Source: Chimonanthus salicifolius (Eukaryota; Streptophyta; Magnoliopsida; Laurales; Calycanthaceae). From it: a stretch of 64,000 nucleotides of DNA. How positions within the stretch are numbered: position 1 is the stretch's first letter; each line of letters opens with the position of its first letter. A model generated the notes under the pieces. It was not told where the DNA came from and did no database searches. It was given only the letters and a program-made list of their open reading frames with translations. Where the stretch lies: positions 24,469,175 through 24,533,174 of the forward strand of contig CM023540.1 in assembly GCA_013350335.1 (NCBI GenBank), in the 5' to 3' direction. A program made the translations under genes and the position numbers. Of the stretch, positions 36,697-50,100 are shown in pieces.

Positions 36697-37333
36697 ATGG
36701 ATCGACCCCTGAAAATCCTTGCTCTCATTCTCTCCACCTTCTTTCTCATCCATTCTCCCCTCCTCGTTCAATCTCGGTCGTCCACATGGCCCAGACACTA
36801 CCACCCATCTATCGTCACCCAACCGGTCACCGCCGAGTCCACCTGGCCATGCTCATCCACCACCACCTTCGTCGAAGAAACAGGCCGATCACCGCTTCCC
36901 TCCATCATCACAGTCTTCGTCGAAGAAACAGGCCGATCACCACTCCCCTCCACCATCACAGTCTTCGTCGAAGAAACAGGCCGATCACCACTCCCCTTCA
37001 TCATCACAGTCGTCGGCAAAGCGATCCCCGTCGTCACAGACGCCCTCACCGCCGGGGAAATTACATCACAAGGAAAGTCCCAAGAGCGAAGGATCTCCGC
37101 CAAAGTTGGAACAATCGAAATCACCGAATTTGCAAGAGCAGGGGGGTCGACAAAAGGGCAATAATCACATTGAGGGAGCGAAGCAGCAGACGAAGATCAA
37201 TTTGGGGAAGAAGATGGGGTTGACGTTCTTGGGGGTCGCCGCCGCCCTCCAGATCTTAATTGCCGGGTTTCTGGGCTTCAAGAGATGGCAGATCTCCAAA
37301 ATGAAGGACAGGCAATGGGACTTTTCTGCTTGA
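36697..37333 (+). CDS. Probable secreted or single-pass membrane protein, Pro/Ser-rich; reading frame switches
   Basis: I do not recognise a named family. The ATG at 36697 opens a clear signal peptide, MDRPLKILALILSTFFLIHS, ending near LLVQSRS. In that frame the ORF runs to 37164. The frame one base further on, open to a TGA at 37331-37333, gives a Pro/Ser/Lys-rich region with three SSKKQADH repeats, then a charged stretch. It ends with a membrane helix (GLTFLGVAAALQILIAGFLG) and a short basic tail, FKRWQISKMKDRQW. This resembles small plant proteins with a signal peptide, disordered ectodomain and C-terminal helix. That second frame has no ATG before the helix, so one extra base between about 36775 and 36840 is the simplest reading. 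The protein would be near 210 residues. The alternative is a real 155-residue frame-1 product. The leader is purine-rich. Confidence 0.55.
36868..37011 (+). repeat. 48-bp coding tandem repeat, three units
   Basis: TTCGTCGAAGAAACAGGCCG begins at 36868, 36916 and 36964. Since 48 is divisible by three, each frame repeats a 16-residue unit: SSKKQADH-type in the frame that leads to the membrane helix, FVEETGRSPLP-type in the signal-peptide frame. All three plus-strand frames stay open through it. Confidence 0.9.
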
Positions 37334-40300
37334 TTTTTTTTTTTTTTTCATTTCTTTATCCTATTGATTCTAATTCTTTTGCTCTGTTTGGAATTTGGAT
37401 TAGCACACGATTGAAATACTACTTTCTTGGGAAATTATAAAATGATTATTTTTCAAGAGAGTAATTTTGTTTTGTTTTTCCCCACATCTTCACAGAGCAT
37501 TATTGATTCTTTGGTCATTCGAGGCTAAATCGACTGAGAGCAGTAACTCTTTGTAAATGGAAAAATGTTGATTGACAATCTTTCTTTTTCCTTCTTCCAT
37601 TAATTCTCATTAGAAATTCTTTTTTCTCAAGCAACACTTGCTGATTGATAATTTAGTGCTTACTTTGGATGAATGCGATATTGAATCATTGGTGATTTAA
37701 GATTTTTTTTAGGATTCATGGGTTGATTTTGCACTATCATTTTTTTTTCCCTCTTCAAAGGGTAGATGTTAATTGGCAATTTCTCTTAAATACGTTTTTT
37801 TCTTTAACACCTAAATATGCAGATGTAATTGACAATTTAACCCCTTTTTTTTTTTTGAATTTTCTTGGCTTTTAACTTTTACTGCATTTCGATCAAAGTT
37901 AAAAAAATTAAAAAATTAAGTGGTTCAGTTTGAGCTGGATTACAAATCGAATTAGCCAATCAATTTTACTGATTTTTTTTTAATTTGACCCAAAAAACTC
38001 AGTTATGAATGATTTAAAATGGGTAATGTTATATATACCGGTAAAATCTTTTTCTAATAAGTAAGAACGGTGTCTGGAAAAAAAAAGATCGATTTATATA
38101 TATTTATCCTTTAAAATTTAAATTTTAACATTTCAAAGTCTGGGAATTTCTGGGAAATGCTGCAAACACGCTTTGTCTTCGTGACCAAATAATGAACCAG
38201 CATACACTTCGGAGAGAGGGGGCCTAATTGGGACACCGAAGCTTACGAATGTCCGTAGTTTGACTTTTCCATGTCATTTACAACTCCCAACGTCATTTTT
38301 CTAATTATCAAATACTATCCCACGTGGCATTCAAGTTAGAAATTAATTTCACTCACTTGGAGAATTTTTTTTTTAACATCAAGACATCCTAACGTTCCAT
38401 TTAAATTTTCTAGGCACAGAGACCATTTTTGTGTCGAAGGGAATTTGATCTCAAGACCTCTTACGAATAAGAGTGAGAATTGACAATCAAACTAACTTCT
38501 CAAAATTATTAAAAAATATAATTTAATTAAAAGTTTAACTTATATAGATGAACAAAGCTTGAAAACTTTGTAAGTGATAATGCTCTCACATTTTAAAGTT
38601 ATTGGACAAGCTTCACAACTAGGGGAGTGTAACTCTTTTTTAAGTTTTCCTCTCTAATTTAACTCCTCTCTCAAGTTTATTAATTGACTCTTATATGCAA
38701 ATGAGCTCTCCATCCCTTTACATACTTAAGGCATGGTCCCAAGTTGGTTAAGATTATCCCTTTATGTGTGACTCAGCCTATAATAAAATATGCATTAAAG
38801 TGAAATCATAAAATAAAGTAAAATGAATTAAAAAAAATCTTATGCATCAGCAAAAGATTTGGATATCTTGTACTAATTGAATTTGATGTGTTGACCGGGA
38901 TGGGAATTTTTTCCCCTTGAAGTAGACATTAAACAATTCGTTAAAGCCAGAAGTAATTGCCATGCCTTGCACTTGTCTTTACAAAACTAAAGTCAAAAGT
39001 TTTCTCTACCTAACCTGTAGCAATTGATGGAAAAGGTGAATCTATTGTGATTAATTGAATTCAACTAATTTTTTATCAAGTGAACAAATCTATTGTTTTT
39101 CCAAATATTTTTATTCAAAGCTGCAGTGTAATCTGTACCCATCTTTGTTTTGAATATGAAATTATAAAACGTATAGACTTGTTAAGGAAATAGTTAGAGA
39201 AGTGTTGGGTAAAATAAAATGAGTACAAACCTTTTTCTGCTTCTTGTAAGCCATTTTCTCTATTTGAGATCATGTTTTGAGTTAATTTGTAGAAAACCAA
39301 TATTTTTTCTTCTACATTTTTACAGTTGATAGTAGATGCAGTATCTTTTTTTCCAATTGATAACTCGAACTTAAAAATATGGGTTAGAATGTACTTGTAA
39401 TTTATTCAAATCACTAGAAAACATAAAAAAAAAAAAAAATACCAAAATACATTAAGATATAACTCAATTACCAAGTTTAGAGATAGGAAGTTCCATCGAA
39501 CACCCATCAAACACATCAAGTTTTGATAAAGTCAAGTAACTTGTTTTCTCATTACACTACTGATTTGAGTGTGGATAGATTAAGTCAACCAATTCATTCA
39601 CTTGAAATTCTATTTCTCTAAGTTAGGTTTGAGTCAAGTTGAGTTGTGTTGGGAAAGAAGATCAAATTTGAGTTGAGATTGTGAGATAGGATTTAAGTCA
39701 AGTTAGATCGGATAAAGTCACGGGTTAGGTTCTAGATCGTCTGAGTTTGGGTCAATCGATGGGTAAAGTTGAATGGTGAAGTAGAGCCATGCTTCATGTT
39801 CATCAATTTCACACAATGCAATTGACTTTTGCCACTGTGATCTTAAAGTTAATAAACAAGAAGGAATATTCTCAGATGAATTTTCATTAAAAAATGTAGG
39901 TATCCATTAGATGGTTGATAAATTAAATCATTTGACAGTTAAAAGGGAATGGAAATGGTAAATGGAGCCTAGATTGACAATAGGTGAAGCCCACCATAGG
40001 ACAACTAAAAGAAAAAATTCTTGCACCCAGAATACGAATGTTTTAAAGAAAATTCCAGGAGAGGACTATCAATGAGGAAATCCTTAATCTGAGATGCAAA
40101 AGGCCTCAAGTAATCCAGATCATTGAACCAAGGGGGGTTACCATGCACCAAAATAGCTATAGTTTAATAAACACCAAAACAATCAGATTGCAGAGACCTA
40201 AAACAAATTTCACACTCCCACCTCTCATAAATTGACTGACCACAAAAAGAAGATAATGCAGTTCTGATAGAAATATGTGTGCTGACATGGACAAACTAGG

Positions 40301-41145
40301 TGGGAGATGAAGTTCTTACAAAGCAGAGTCATACCTTAGGTTTCCGGATGGCCTTTATAGGGTACAAAACTGCATTCTGCTAACTACCAGTATGGTTTTG
40401 CTCTGCCCGTGGTTGGTCTAATCGATCCACATTGTATGGAGATTAATCAAAATCAAATATTCCAACCTTCCATTTCAGCATTGCCCCATCGACATCAATC
40501 AGCGAACTGTTTGTAAAGAAAGAGGAACAGCAAACCATACATTTGTTGCAGCACAACTGTATAGTTACACGTATGATAGTGGCTGAACCAAAATTTGTTT
40601 TCCCTTCTTTAGTGGTAAAATGATATGTAATCCTATAAAACAAACCTGTTCCATCTCCGGGTTTACATCCCCACCTTACATCAGTCTTGAAGGAAGCAAG
40701 GAATAGAAGCTTTTCAATTCTCAAATCACAATGCAATCCCTGGTCTGAAAAGCAGACTTCCAGCGGCATGCTAAGGGCCATAAAGGTCCTTCATAATTCA
40801 CAAGAATACAAGTTTTGACACCTTTTAGTAAGAACAAATATTCCACTTGATACTTGTCTGTGAAATGACATGTTTTTTTTTTAATAATTGACCAGAGTCA
40901 CCAGACTTCACACTATCCCTTTGCAGACTCGGAACTAAAAAATCATGATGTTAAACAGGCCTATATAAACTGCCCAACCTTAGCTATCGAATTACATTTT
41001 ACAACAAGTGCAAGGAAAGCAACAAGAAAAAAGAAAAAGAGAGGAAATTCCCTACTTCTTGGGAATGTAAATTATATCAGAAAGAAGAAAATGTAAAAGA
41101 ATACTTGAGTCAGTTTTCTTTTGCACTCTAACCTCCATGGCAGCA
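37334..41145. other. Intergenic region between two convergent genes
   Basis: This holds the 3' untranslated regions of the small gene (left) and the DENN gene (right, on the minus strand) plus AT-rich spacer. A minus-strand ORF at 40443-40781 has no recognisable domain and could be part of the DENN 3' untranslated region. I see no RNA gene or clear mobile element. Confidence 0.55.
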
Positions 41146-44100
41146 CTATTCTTTTTGGTAAAATGAGAGAACCAGATCTGTATGTACAGAAAAGAGCTGG
41201 GTGTCCACGAAAAGCTGCTCCAATAATAATTAACAATAAATAAATAAACAGGATCAGTATGCATTCCAGAGTGAGGAGTAAGTTACTAACAAAGCTTGGC
41301 CCTTGACACATTTAAAAACAAAAAATAAGAAAAGGGCATTGCTTCTTGATGTATCAATTTACACGAATTGTATATTGGAATATTCACATCCACATTAACG
41401 ATATACCTTCATAAAGGGCCTGTAGCGACTTGGGTATGAATCAATGAAGCTTTCTTTCAGAAGTAGAGAGACCTAACGGTGGCAGGGAAATGAAATATGG
41501 GAGAATAAGTGCCTACTAAAAATATGACATGAAAGACTAGCTCCCGTTACAGTACGGAAATATCTATAAAACATTAGAACTTAATTTCACAGGGAAAGAC
41601 TGATAAAGCGATTCTAATATGGCATTTCTCCATAAGAAGAAGAAATTTAAAATTGACTGCAAAAGGGGAACACCATTTCCTCAGAAAAGAAAAGAAAAAA
41701 AAACTCAAATAGAACCTCAATTTTTCTGTTAAAAAATAAATAATATAAAACTCTTCCATGAAAGCTTAGATGAGTATTAGTCCACCCATACAGCAAGCAC
41801 ACATTTGAATATTCGTAAATTAATGAATTCATTCATCACTGTTCACTGTTTCAAGAAAAAGTCATCCTCACTCTAAAATAAAATGTGTATGAGAGAGAGG
41901 TTCCAGCATGTCCAACTACAGCCAATGCTGTATAGTCACTTCTATGGCACCAACATGTTTTAGTACGAATATAGGATGAGAAGCTCTTGATACAGCCGGC
42001 CCAGATAGATGAGATATTGGATGTTGATAATGAGGAGCTCTAGAAATAATTCAAAGTGAGGACTTGAGAGAACTTCCTAAGTTCACTTCAGGCAAATAAC
42101 GCCAATTGTTATTACGGAAGGAAAAGTAAAAATGTTTGCTCATAGTTAATCAGTCACCTTCTTCATATAAACTATATGATCGTACAAATCATTGCATACA
42201 ACCGTTTATCCACTTCATACAAAGTTGGTGAGATTGTTTGTTTTGAACCCCATAAAGTCACTTGACGATATTAGCACAGGTTCTTAAAAATGAGTGCCCA
42301 CCAATAACAGTCAAATATCTACACCATGGTAACCTTGAAATCTTGGTAAACTAAATTCAATCTTTATCTCTCTAGATGCAATATTTTCTACATTTAGAAA
42401 TCTCAAATCTCAATAAGGAAAATCCACAACTGGCATCCATAATGAAAACTAAAAACATTCAAGCCAACCACAACAATGAAGAAGTTAGAAGAAATTAATT
42501 TTTTTCAACCAGAATACTAGCTACTTCAAGTAATGTTTCATCTAAAGCAAGAACACAAACCTTGTCATCATTGGACTGGACATTTGTAATTGTGTGAGAA
42601 CGCAGATTGGAACAGAGAGAATCCTGGTAAGATCTTAACACTGCTAGGAAGCCTTTAGCAGCTTCAATCTACAAATAGAACAAGAGTATGAGGCAACAAT
42701 AATTACTAGACTATAATTAAATCTAACCCATAATTTTAGCTTTGAACTTTTATGAGCTGCATGAGTTTCTAGAGACAAGATTTCCTAGCACAGTTTGTAA
42801 GTACTCATTATTGCACTCAGTGTAGCAAGTCCAGTCCAATTGGCATCAGATTCGCAGCCAATCAAGTGCAAAGATGATGAGGATGATAGATTAGAGCAGA
42901 ATATAAGATATAATTTTCAAGTTGCATGAGCTGAACTTATAAGGTTGAGATGGATGATAGATTCAAGCAGAACATAGAATATAATTCTTGTTCTTCTTCA
43001 TTATATAAAACCAGTACAGTGAACTTATGGGTGACAAGAATTGCATCATTAGATTAACACATTTTGCCATCAACAGTGGTTACTCAAAACTTGAACTGAT
43101 ACGATTAGATCAACCTTGTCATCTTCAAGAAACATAAAGCATGACATCGTCATGTGAAGAAGTTCTCATTCCAAAGAACCACTTTGCTCTGAGTGTATTT
43201 AGGTAAGCTGGGTGCATTGATCAAGCGGTTTACCTTAAAAAATGAGCACACAACACAATTCCCAAAACCTGTACCACAATCATACCAGCATCTGTATTTA
43301 GTTATGTGGATTGTAGAGCTCTCATCAAACCAGATTCAGGGAGACCATTTGGCCCAAGTCAGGGTTCAATAAGACAGGTCTGACCCAATCCATCTCAATA
43401 AGAAGTGGCTGACCTGACCATCTGATTACAGCTTGATAGCCTATAATTGGGTGCAAACACAGCGCATTAGACTATGCTATTTTATCTATTTATTATCAAA
43501 CTACTCTTTTTAAGTTATTTTACTCTCTAGTATACATATTTTGCATACATGCATGTGTGGCTTCTTTTTTTGGGTAGGTGGGGAGTCAACAATCGCAACC
43601 CTCCATGGTCCAACCCAACAGATAAGAATAGTATCTTGTTTCACATCCCAGCCCAACCACCCCCACCCTGCTTCTCTCTACTTCCAAAAGAAGAAGCAGT
43701 GACTACAAAGTAATCAATATGACTTGCAAATAATTTCATAGTTTGTATCTCTCAAGAAATCCAAAAAGAAAAATGAAGTCTCTCTCAAAAAGAGTCGTTT
43801 TTAAGCATTGGTCTGTAGCTAAGGACATCACTCCATCACAGATGATTAGGGATGTCCACCCCAAATTTCGAGCTCATCACGTTGTATTGTGCCCCTAACA
43901 AGTGAGACATATGGGCAACATCTTGCAGCACTTGCTCTTCACCCATATAAAGTATGGCCTCAGTCATTGGTCCAAAGCTTAACAATTGGGACAGCCTGCC
44001 CAAAGCATCACATGTACAAATTTATGCATGCGAACTGAGGATCACTGGAGAAAAAAAATTATTTTTTATCCACTAATCTAAGCTATCCAATCTTTAATCC

Positions 44101-47100
44101 TTCCGTTCATTTCAAAAAACGACGACTCCACAGCCAATGGATAAGGCACTGGTCTACAAAACCAAAGATTGAATATGATCCCCATTGGAGTTGATTGTGT
44201 TTCTTTGTTATTATCTTAAAAAAATCATTCAAAAACAAATTCCAACCATATATAATTTTTTTCATTTGAATTGAAATTAGCTGTTAGAGATGGCAAAGAA
44301 TATGTAATCATTGGGATCAACCATAGACAGAGATTGACTTCAGCTCAAAATGGCCCAAGTTGGAACAAGCCTTCAAAACAGTTCATTGAACTCAGTCTTG
44401 GCTGCACCCCACACCTACCTCTACCTCTGTGAATAGATAATCACCCAATTTAACCCCATTACAAGATTATCTCAACATTAAATTGAAAAACATCCAAATT
44501 TGGATTAAAGAAATATATTAAGCCATCCAAAATTTGGACCCAGAAAAACAAGGCTTCATTTATCCAATCAAGGCAATGTTTAGTAGACACACTATTCAAG
44601 TAAAGACATTTTCAACAAACCTATCCACAAGGTTATAGACAAGCCCCACATAAGTTGAGCATGAAGGTGCACATGTGACTGTGACTATAAGAGGCATATA
44701 TGCCTCTCATCCACATGACAAAGTGGTATCTTGCTACATATCAAGCACCATTTACTACTATGATTAGGTTAGTGGATGAGATTGTTTTATCTTAAATTTA
44801 ACAACAGAGGAAAAGGACTAAGACAGCAAATCAACTTCTCACATGTATCGATTTAAATATTTGGGCACACCCAGTCAAGAGGATACCTGGACATCAGTGC
44901 ACTCATAAACTGGCCTTCTTCTTGCCAAGAAGCTCTCACCAACAAGCTTTGCATGATATGGACTTAGAGATGAGAACAACTCTTTGTGTTGGGGTAATTG
45001 CGGTATTGTAGGGGACTTCACCTACTTGCTCCATGGATTGAGGAATAATCAGATTATTTGGATTATAATGCCACGGAAGTAAGAATAGTAACATAAAATA
45101 AATTTGAAGAATCCATACTAAACAATCTTGTCATAATTAAAAATAGGTGGAGTAGCATGATTTAAAAAAAAATACTCCAAACACATGCATACACATTAAG
45201 AACTACTGAAAAGGAGATATCCTTCCTAATTTAGTATCAAGCTTGATCAATGAGAAAATTTGCTTATTAGTATCACTCAAAAACATGCTGAGGGAAAACA
45301 CACAAATACCCCGTCTTTTGAAGGGACATTTTGTTTTGTCACCAGTCATAGCACTTCCATGTTATTCCCAATCCCGATCATTGTGTGCGCTATTAAACTC
45401 AAGAGCTAAATAGGCAGCTATGCACCCAAATTTCTATTCACAACCTGAACACATAAAATCAGGCCTTAATACAAACCTAAAATTAGCAGTCTTATTCACG
45501 AAGGCCATGATGTGGTCCAACTAGACCTGTCCATGACTTGCAACACTTATGGGTCTGCTTCTTTCAATTTATTAAAGACCCAGTGATGAATTAGTTCCAT
45601 GCACATGGACTAGGTTGGGGTTATTGTCCAGTGCCAATATTCAGCCATCATATGATTTTCTTTCTTTTTTTTAAGACAAATGGAACCTGCTCAATAAATA
45701 GATGGAATCACTTGCCCCAAAAAACAACTTGAGACCATAAGTTTGTAGCTGCATTACGCAGAGTCAGATTGGACAAAGAGTGGATGAAGGCAGTGGGCTA
45801 GATTTTTTATCAACACTCAATTGCAATCAGAATCTGATGATGGGTAAGTCAACACCAAAAGAAGAAGATCTTCCATAAACCACAGAAAAGATTTCTTTAA
45901 CACTGAATTGCAATCAGAATCTGATGATGGGTAAGTCAACACCAAAAGAAGAAGATCTGCCATGAAACCACAGAAAAGTTGATGCAGGACAACTAATAAG
46001 GTGAGCCTAAATACCTAATGTGGTCCCTAAAAAGTGAAAGAGATGAAAATAATGCACCCTAAAACTTACAATAGAAAACGAAAATAGCCAAAATACGAAA
46101 ATGGAAAGTCCGGATCTGAAGAATCTGGAGAATGCTCCGCATCAATCTCTCCATCTGAAAGAACTCGACCTCGAGTTCAAGCAGATGAAAAGACATCAAT
46201 CGTCCTACGCACGCGTCTTCCCAGTGTGGGGTCTTCAGTATGCAACACGCGCGCGTAAGGTCTTCAAATGTCATCCAATAGAGTTATCATCAAGCCACAA
46301 TGTTGCTGGAGTGACTTTCTTCTGTTGTCGCTGGGATACTCGGATATCTGAACTGTCACTATAGGCAACATGCTGTAAATGAGAAGAAAACGCCTCTGGT
46401 CATACAAAGTTGTGGTATCTTTCCAGAAGAGTCGGATCTTGTTGCTGAAGGTCACCTGCTGTCAACAATATGAATTCTGTCTTCGGCTGGCGTGTGGGAA
46501 CCACTTTCTTATTCAGTACAAACTCTACCTTCTCTCTCTTGGGTGATAGGGAAGTCTTTGTAAATTCAGGCCATGGATTATGAAGTGGGATAGGTAGGCC
46601 AGTATGTGGGTCATGATGAGGCTCATATGAGGTGGGGTAGAGTGGTAAAGCAGCTGGGTCATGGAATGGTGTAGGGTATGGTAGGGAATGCACACTGAGT
46701 CCAATTTGCCTCAAGATTCCTTGTGGGAATTGTTTAGGCCTCATGTGGATCGTCATAGAATCACCCACATTGACATCCTGGAACTTACAATAAGAATCTG
46801 CAGCAAGCTCATATTGTTCATTGCATGTATTAATTTCAGTTTTAATTTCAGCGTGCAATGCATGTGTATGTGGTGCAAATGCAGATGCAAACTCAGGCAA
46901 CTTGGACGACACTGGCACTGGACTAGGGTTTATAGATGGGGATGATATGGGAACACACCTAACCAACCCAATGGGATATTCATCGATATCGTCAATGCTC
47001 TCATCACTTTCGGTATGTTCTCCCATATATTCATTCTCAACGTCCTCGTCCGTCTTTTCATTGGATTGTTTTTCCATCATAAGGGTTCTTTCCTTATTCC

Positions 47101-50100
47101 GATTCTTGGTAGGACATTCGTGAGCGAAATGTCCATAACCATGATAGTTGTAACATTTGATCCCTTGTTTGGAAGAACTCGCACCAGAAGCTCCTTTAAC
47201 ACTTACATCCTTGTTTTGGAATGGAGCATTGGTGGTTGACTTAGGCTCAAAGTTGACACCACGGATATCTAACTGTCTTGGAGGATTCAATTTCAAGTAG
47301 TCCTCATATTCATGTACAGCTTGATATGCTTCATCCAAGGTAATAACATGACGCAAAATGAGCCCACGCTTGAACTCGGGACGAAGACCTAATCTGAACT
47401 TGGAGAGGGTCTAACTGGGCCCCTCCTCGACTTCGCGTCGCATGAAACACTCGTCAAACTTAGTGATATACACACTAACAGTCTGACTTCCTTGGAGCAA
47501 GGAGTTCCACTGATCAAGGAGTTTGTCCCAATACCTGTGGGGAACATATTTTTCCTTCAAAACTTCTTTCATCTCATCCCAAGACAAGTTTAAGGGGTCA
47601 TCTCCTGCTCTCCTCATCTTTTGTTCCGCAGTCGTCCTAGAAGAGTCTAGCTGGTCCCAGCAATTTCACCTTGACAAAACGGATCTTACCGACCTCAGAC
47701 ATATCATGCCACTCAAAATATTGGTCTATGTCCGATAACCAATCTATAAAAACCTTAGAATCTAGATGTCCGTCATAGTTGGGAGCTTCTATGTGGACAT
47801 TCATCAAGGCACGTTCATCGTCCTCGATAGATTCTCGTTGCCTGTGTGGTTGTTGGAATCTACCACGACCATTTCTGTGGCCTCGATGGTTTCTATTCCT
47901 AAGATTCCTATCATTGTCATTATCTGATTCACCTTCATCTGTCCTAGGGGTTTCTAAAACTGCAACTCTGGTTGAAAGGGTGACAACATCAGTTCTAGTA
48001 TCCTCTAAGGTCTTCTGCATTTCATTCAACTGGGCAGTCAATTGGTTGAGCCACGCTAGGGGTTGTTCTCCTAACATATCTTTAGAATCTAATTGGTAAC
48101 TAACCCCGCTTCTAATGGTCATGCACTGAAACACACTAAATGATGTGACTTAACTCTAAATGCAATGAATGAAAGAGACAAAGTGATGCAATTTTTTTTT
48201 ATAATTAATTAATTAATCAATCAATTAATTAAGTAATTAAATTTTTATTTTTTTTAAATGCGACCTAAGATCTCTCCTAACTTGGCTACTGATACCAAAT
48301 TTGATGCAGGACAACTAATAAGGTGACCCTAAATACCTAATGTGGTCCCTAAAAAGTAAAAGAGATGAAAATAATGCACCCTAAAACTAACAATAGAAAA
48401 CGAAAATGGCCAAAATACGAAAATGGAAAGCAAAGTAAATGGAAAGTTCGGATATGAAGAATCTGGAGAATGCTCCGCATCAAAAGTTCACCACGAAGAT
48501 AACAATGGTGATAGCCTCAATTCAAAAAATTCTCACATTCATACGGTACAGACACCAATCCACATGAGGGTAATCACGGGCAAAGAAGAAATTAAGAATA
48601 AGGGTATTCATGCTCAATGCCCTCATCATTTTTCTATTCTATATTGAGAAAAAAATCCCAATAGCAACTATTACTACCATCCCAAGACAATGGATATTAA
48701 GGGAAATAAATCCTACCAGAATTCTAGACAATTCTAAAGATAAAATTACTAGCACAAAAATTTGCTAACTCGAACTCCTTGCCTAAATTAAATGGCTTGC
48801 TAACATTTGATAACCAGCCAATTGACCACAACCAGACTTTGGGCCTTGTCAGTTGGATCTGGTTGTGGACATTTCTGGGCTTGACCTAATAGGCCTGAGC
48901 ACTCTTCTGGGTATATAACTATCAACACCATACTAGTATATATCAACAATTCTATGAAATTCACTATGATGACATCTTTCACATAATAGTTTTAAATTAA
49001 TCACACACAGTAATAGCAACATGCTAACATGAATGCACTATAACTTCACAAGCAAACTTTCTACCTTTGAACGAGTACATGGTCAGAAACAGCAACGACT
49101 GACAGTATTTCCTATTCACAATTCATGATCATGATGGAACTTTGACGGTGATGACAATGATGAGGTGACAACAAACTATCTAGTGCTTTATGAAGATCAA
49201 CAGGCCGACTACCTTGCTAAACTTGGAGGGAACAGAATGGAAGGACTAGTAGATTTTTGTGATAATGGTTTCTTTGTCGAGGGTTTGGGTCTTGTTTTCT
49301 TTGTCGTGCGTCTTTGTGGTGAGGGACTTTCAGTTTCTATGGTATGTTTTGTGGTACAAATCTTTTCTAACACTGATTTTGGGTCTTGATGTAATTATTT
49401 TATCTTCATTAATGAATTTCCTTTTTTGTTATCGTTTCAATAAAAAAAAATCAATAGCAAAGTATTCAACATAGATTGGTACTCAATTTCATGAGCTGCT
49501 AAGCATATTGCAGCAAGAAAAATTACATACAGTTGCACAGAAAGTGATGCACACCTGATTTCTGTTTAAATCAATGAGAATCACATTTGATAACTTTGAT
49601 TGTACTTCAGTAGATTTGTTCTTCACACCAACCTATACATGAGCACATTCATAGATAATTCCAGTAAACAATCACTTCCCCAAAAAAAACAAATGATTTT
49701 AAGAAATACAAAATGGTTAAAAGCAAACTCAGACTCTACCATTCACCCAATATTAAGTTCTTATATAAGATAAGAGTTAAAAAAGGAAAAATAATATCGA
49801 AGCTAATTCTGTAGTATCAGTAAAATGAAAATAGTAAACAATACGGAAAGAAAAATGAGTCTAAAGGGTTTCATAAGAATGAATTATACAAGGCTCAACC
49901 CAGAAGGATGAACAGTTCCAAGTAGATTCAGATTTGACATAACCAGATGATTGGTACGATGGGCCCCACTCAAGAGTAAGGTAACCCACTCTGAGATTGA
50001 AACCAAACTATCCAATTATTGGCCGCCTCTTGGTTGAACATGCATTGTAGTTTCCCCCTAACCATATCCCAGTTGGTCTCCAATGACAGGTTTGGCTTGG

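Larger units (their letters stand above)
45980..48482 (-). mobile_element. Gag-only LTR retrotransposon (TR-GAG type) with LTRs and AAAGT target duplication
   Basis: Two near-identical LTRs bound the element: 45980-46144 (165 bp) and 48302-48482 (181 bp). Both start TGATGCAGGACAACTAATAA and end CTCCGCATCA. AAAGT is duplicated at 45975-45979 and 48483-48487. The minus strand carries a gag gene, so the right LTR is the 5' LTR. Two bases inside it lies TGGTATCAGTAGCC, one inserted base away from the plant initiator-Met tRNA primer site TGGTATCAGAGCC. Between gag and the 3' LTR there is no room for protease, reverse transcriptase or integrase. This fits the TR-GAG class, mobilised by a Ty3/Gypsy partner; the Gypsy assignment is inferred from the gag. 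It lies in the DENN intron between exons 12 and 13. Confidence 0.85.

Noticed and set aside
36786..37223. 145-codon ORF rich in His and Arg in the third frame, and a minus-strand ORF over the same place
   Set aside because: The 48-bp repeat keeps all frames open. Neither has a signal peptide, membrane helix or plausible composition.
40443..40781. 112-codon minus-strand ORF downstream of the DENN stop
   Set aside because: No domain or compositional support. The DENN gene already ends properly at 41146, so this is more likely 3' untranslated sequence.
46688..48099. Plus-strand ORFs of 71-106 codons
   Set aside because: All are antisense shadows of the gag gene on the minus strand.
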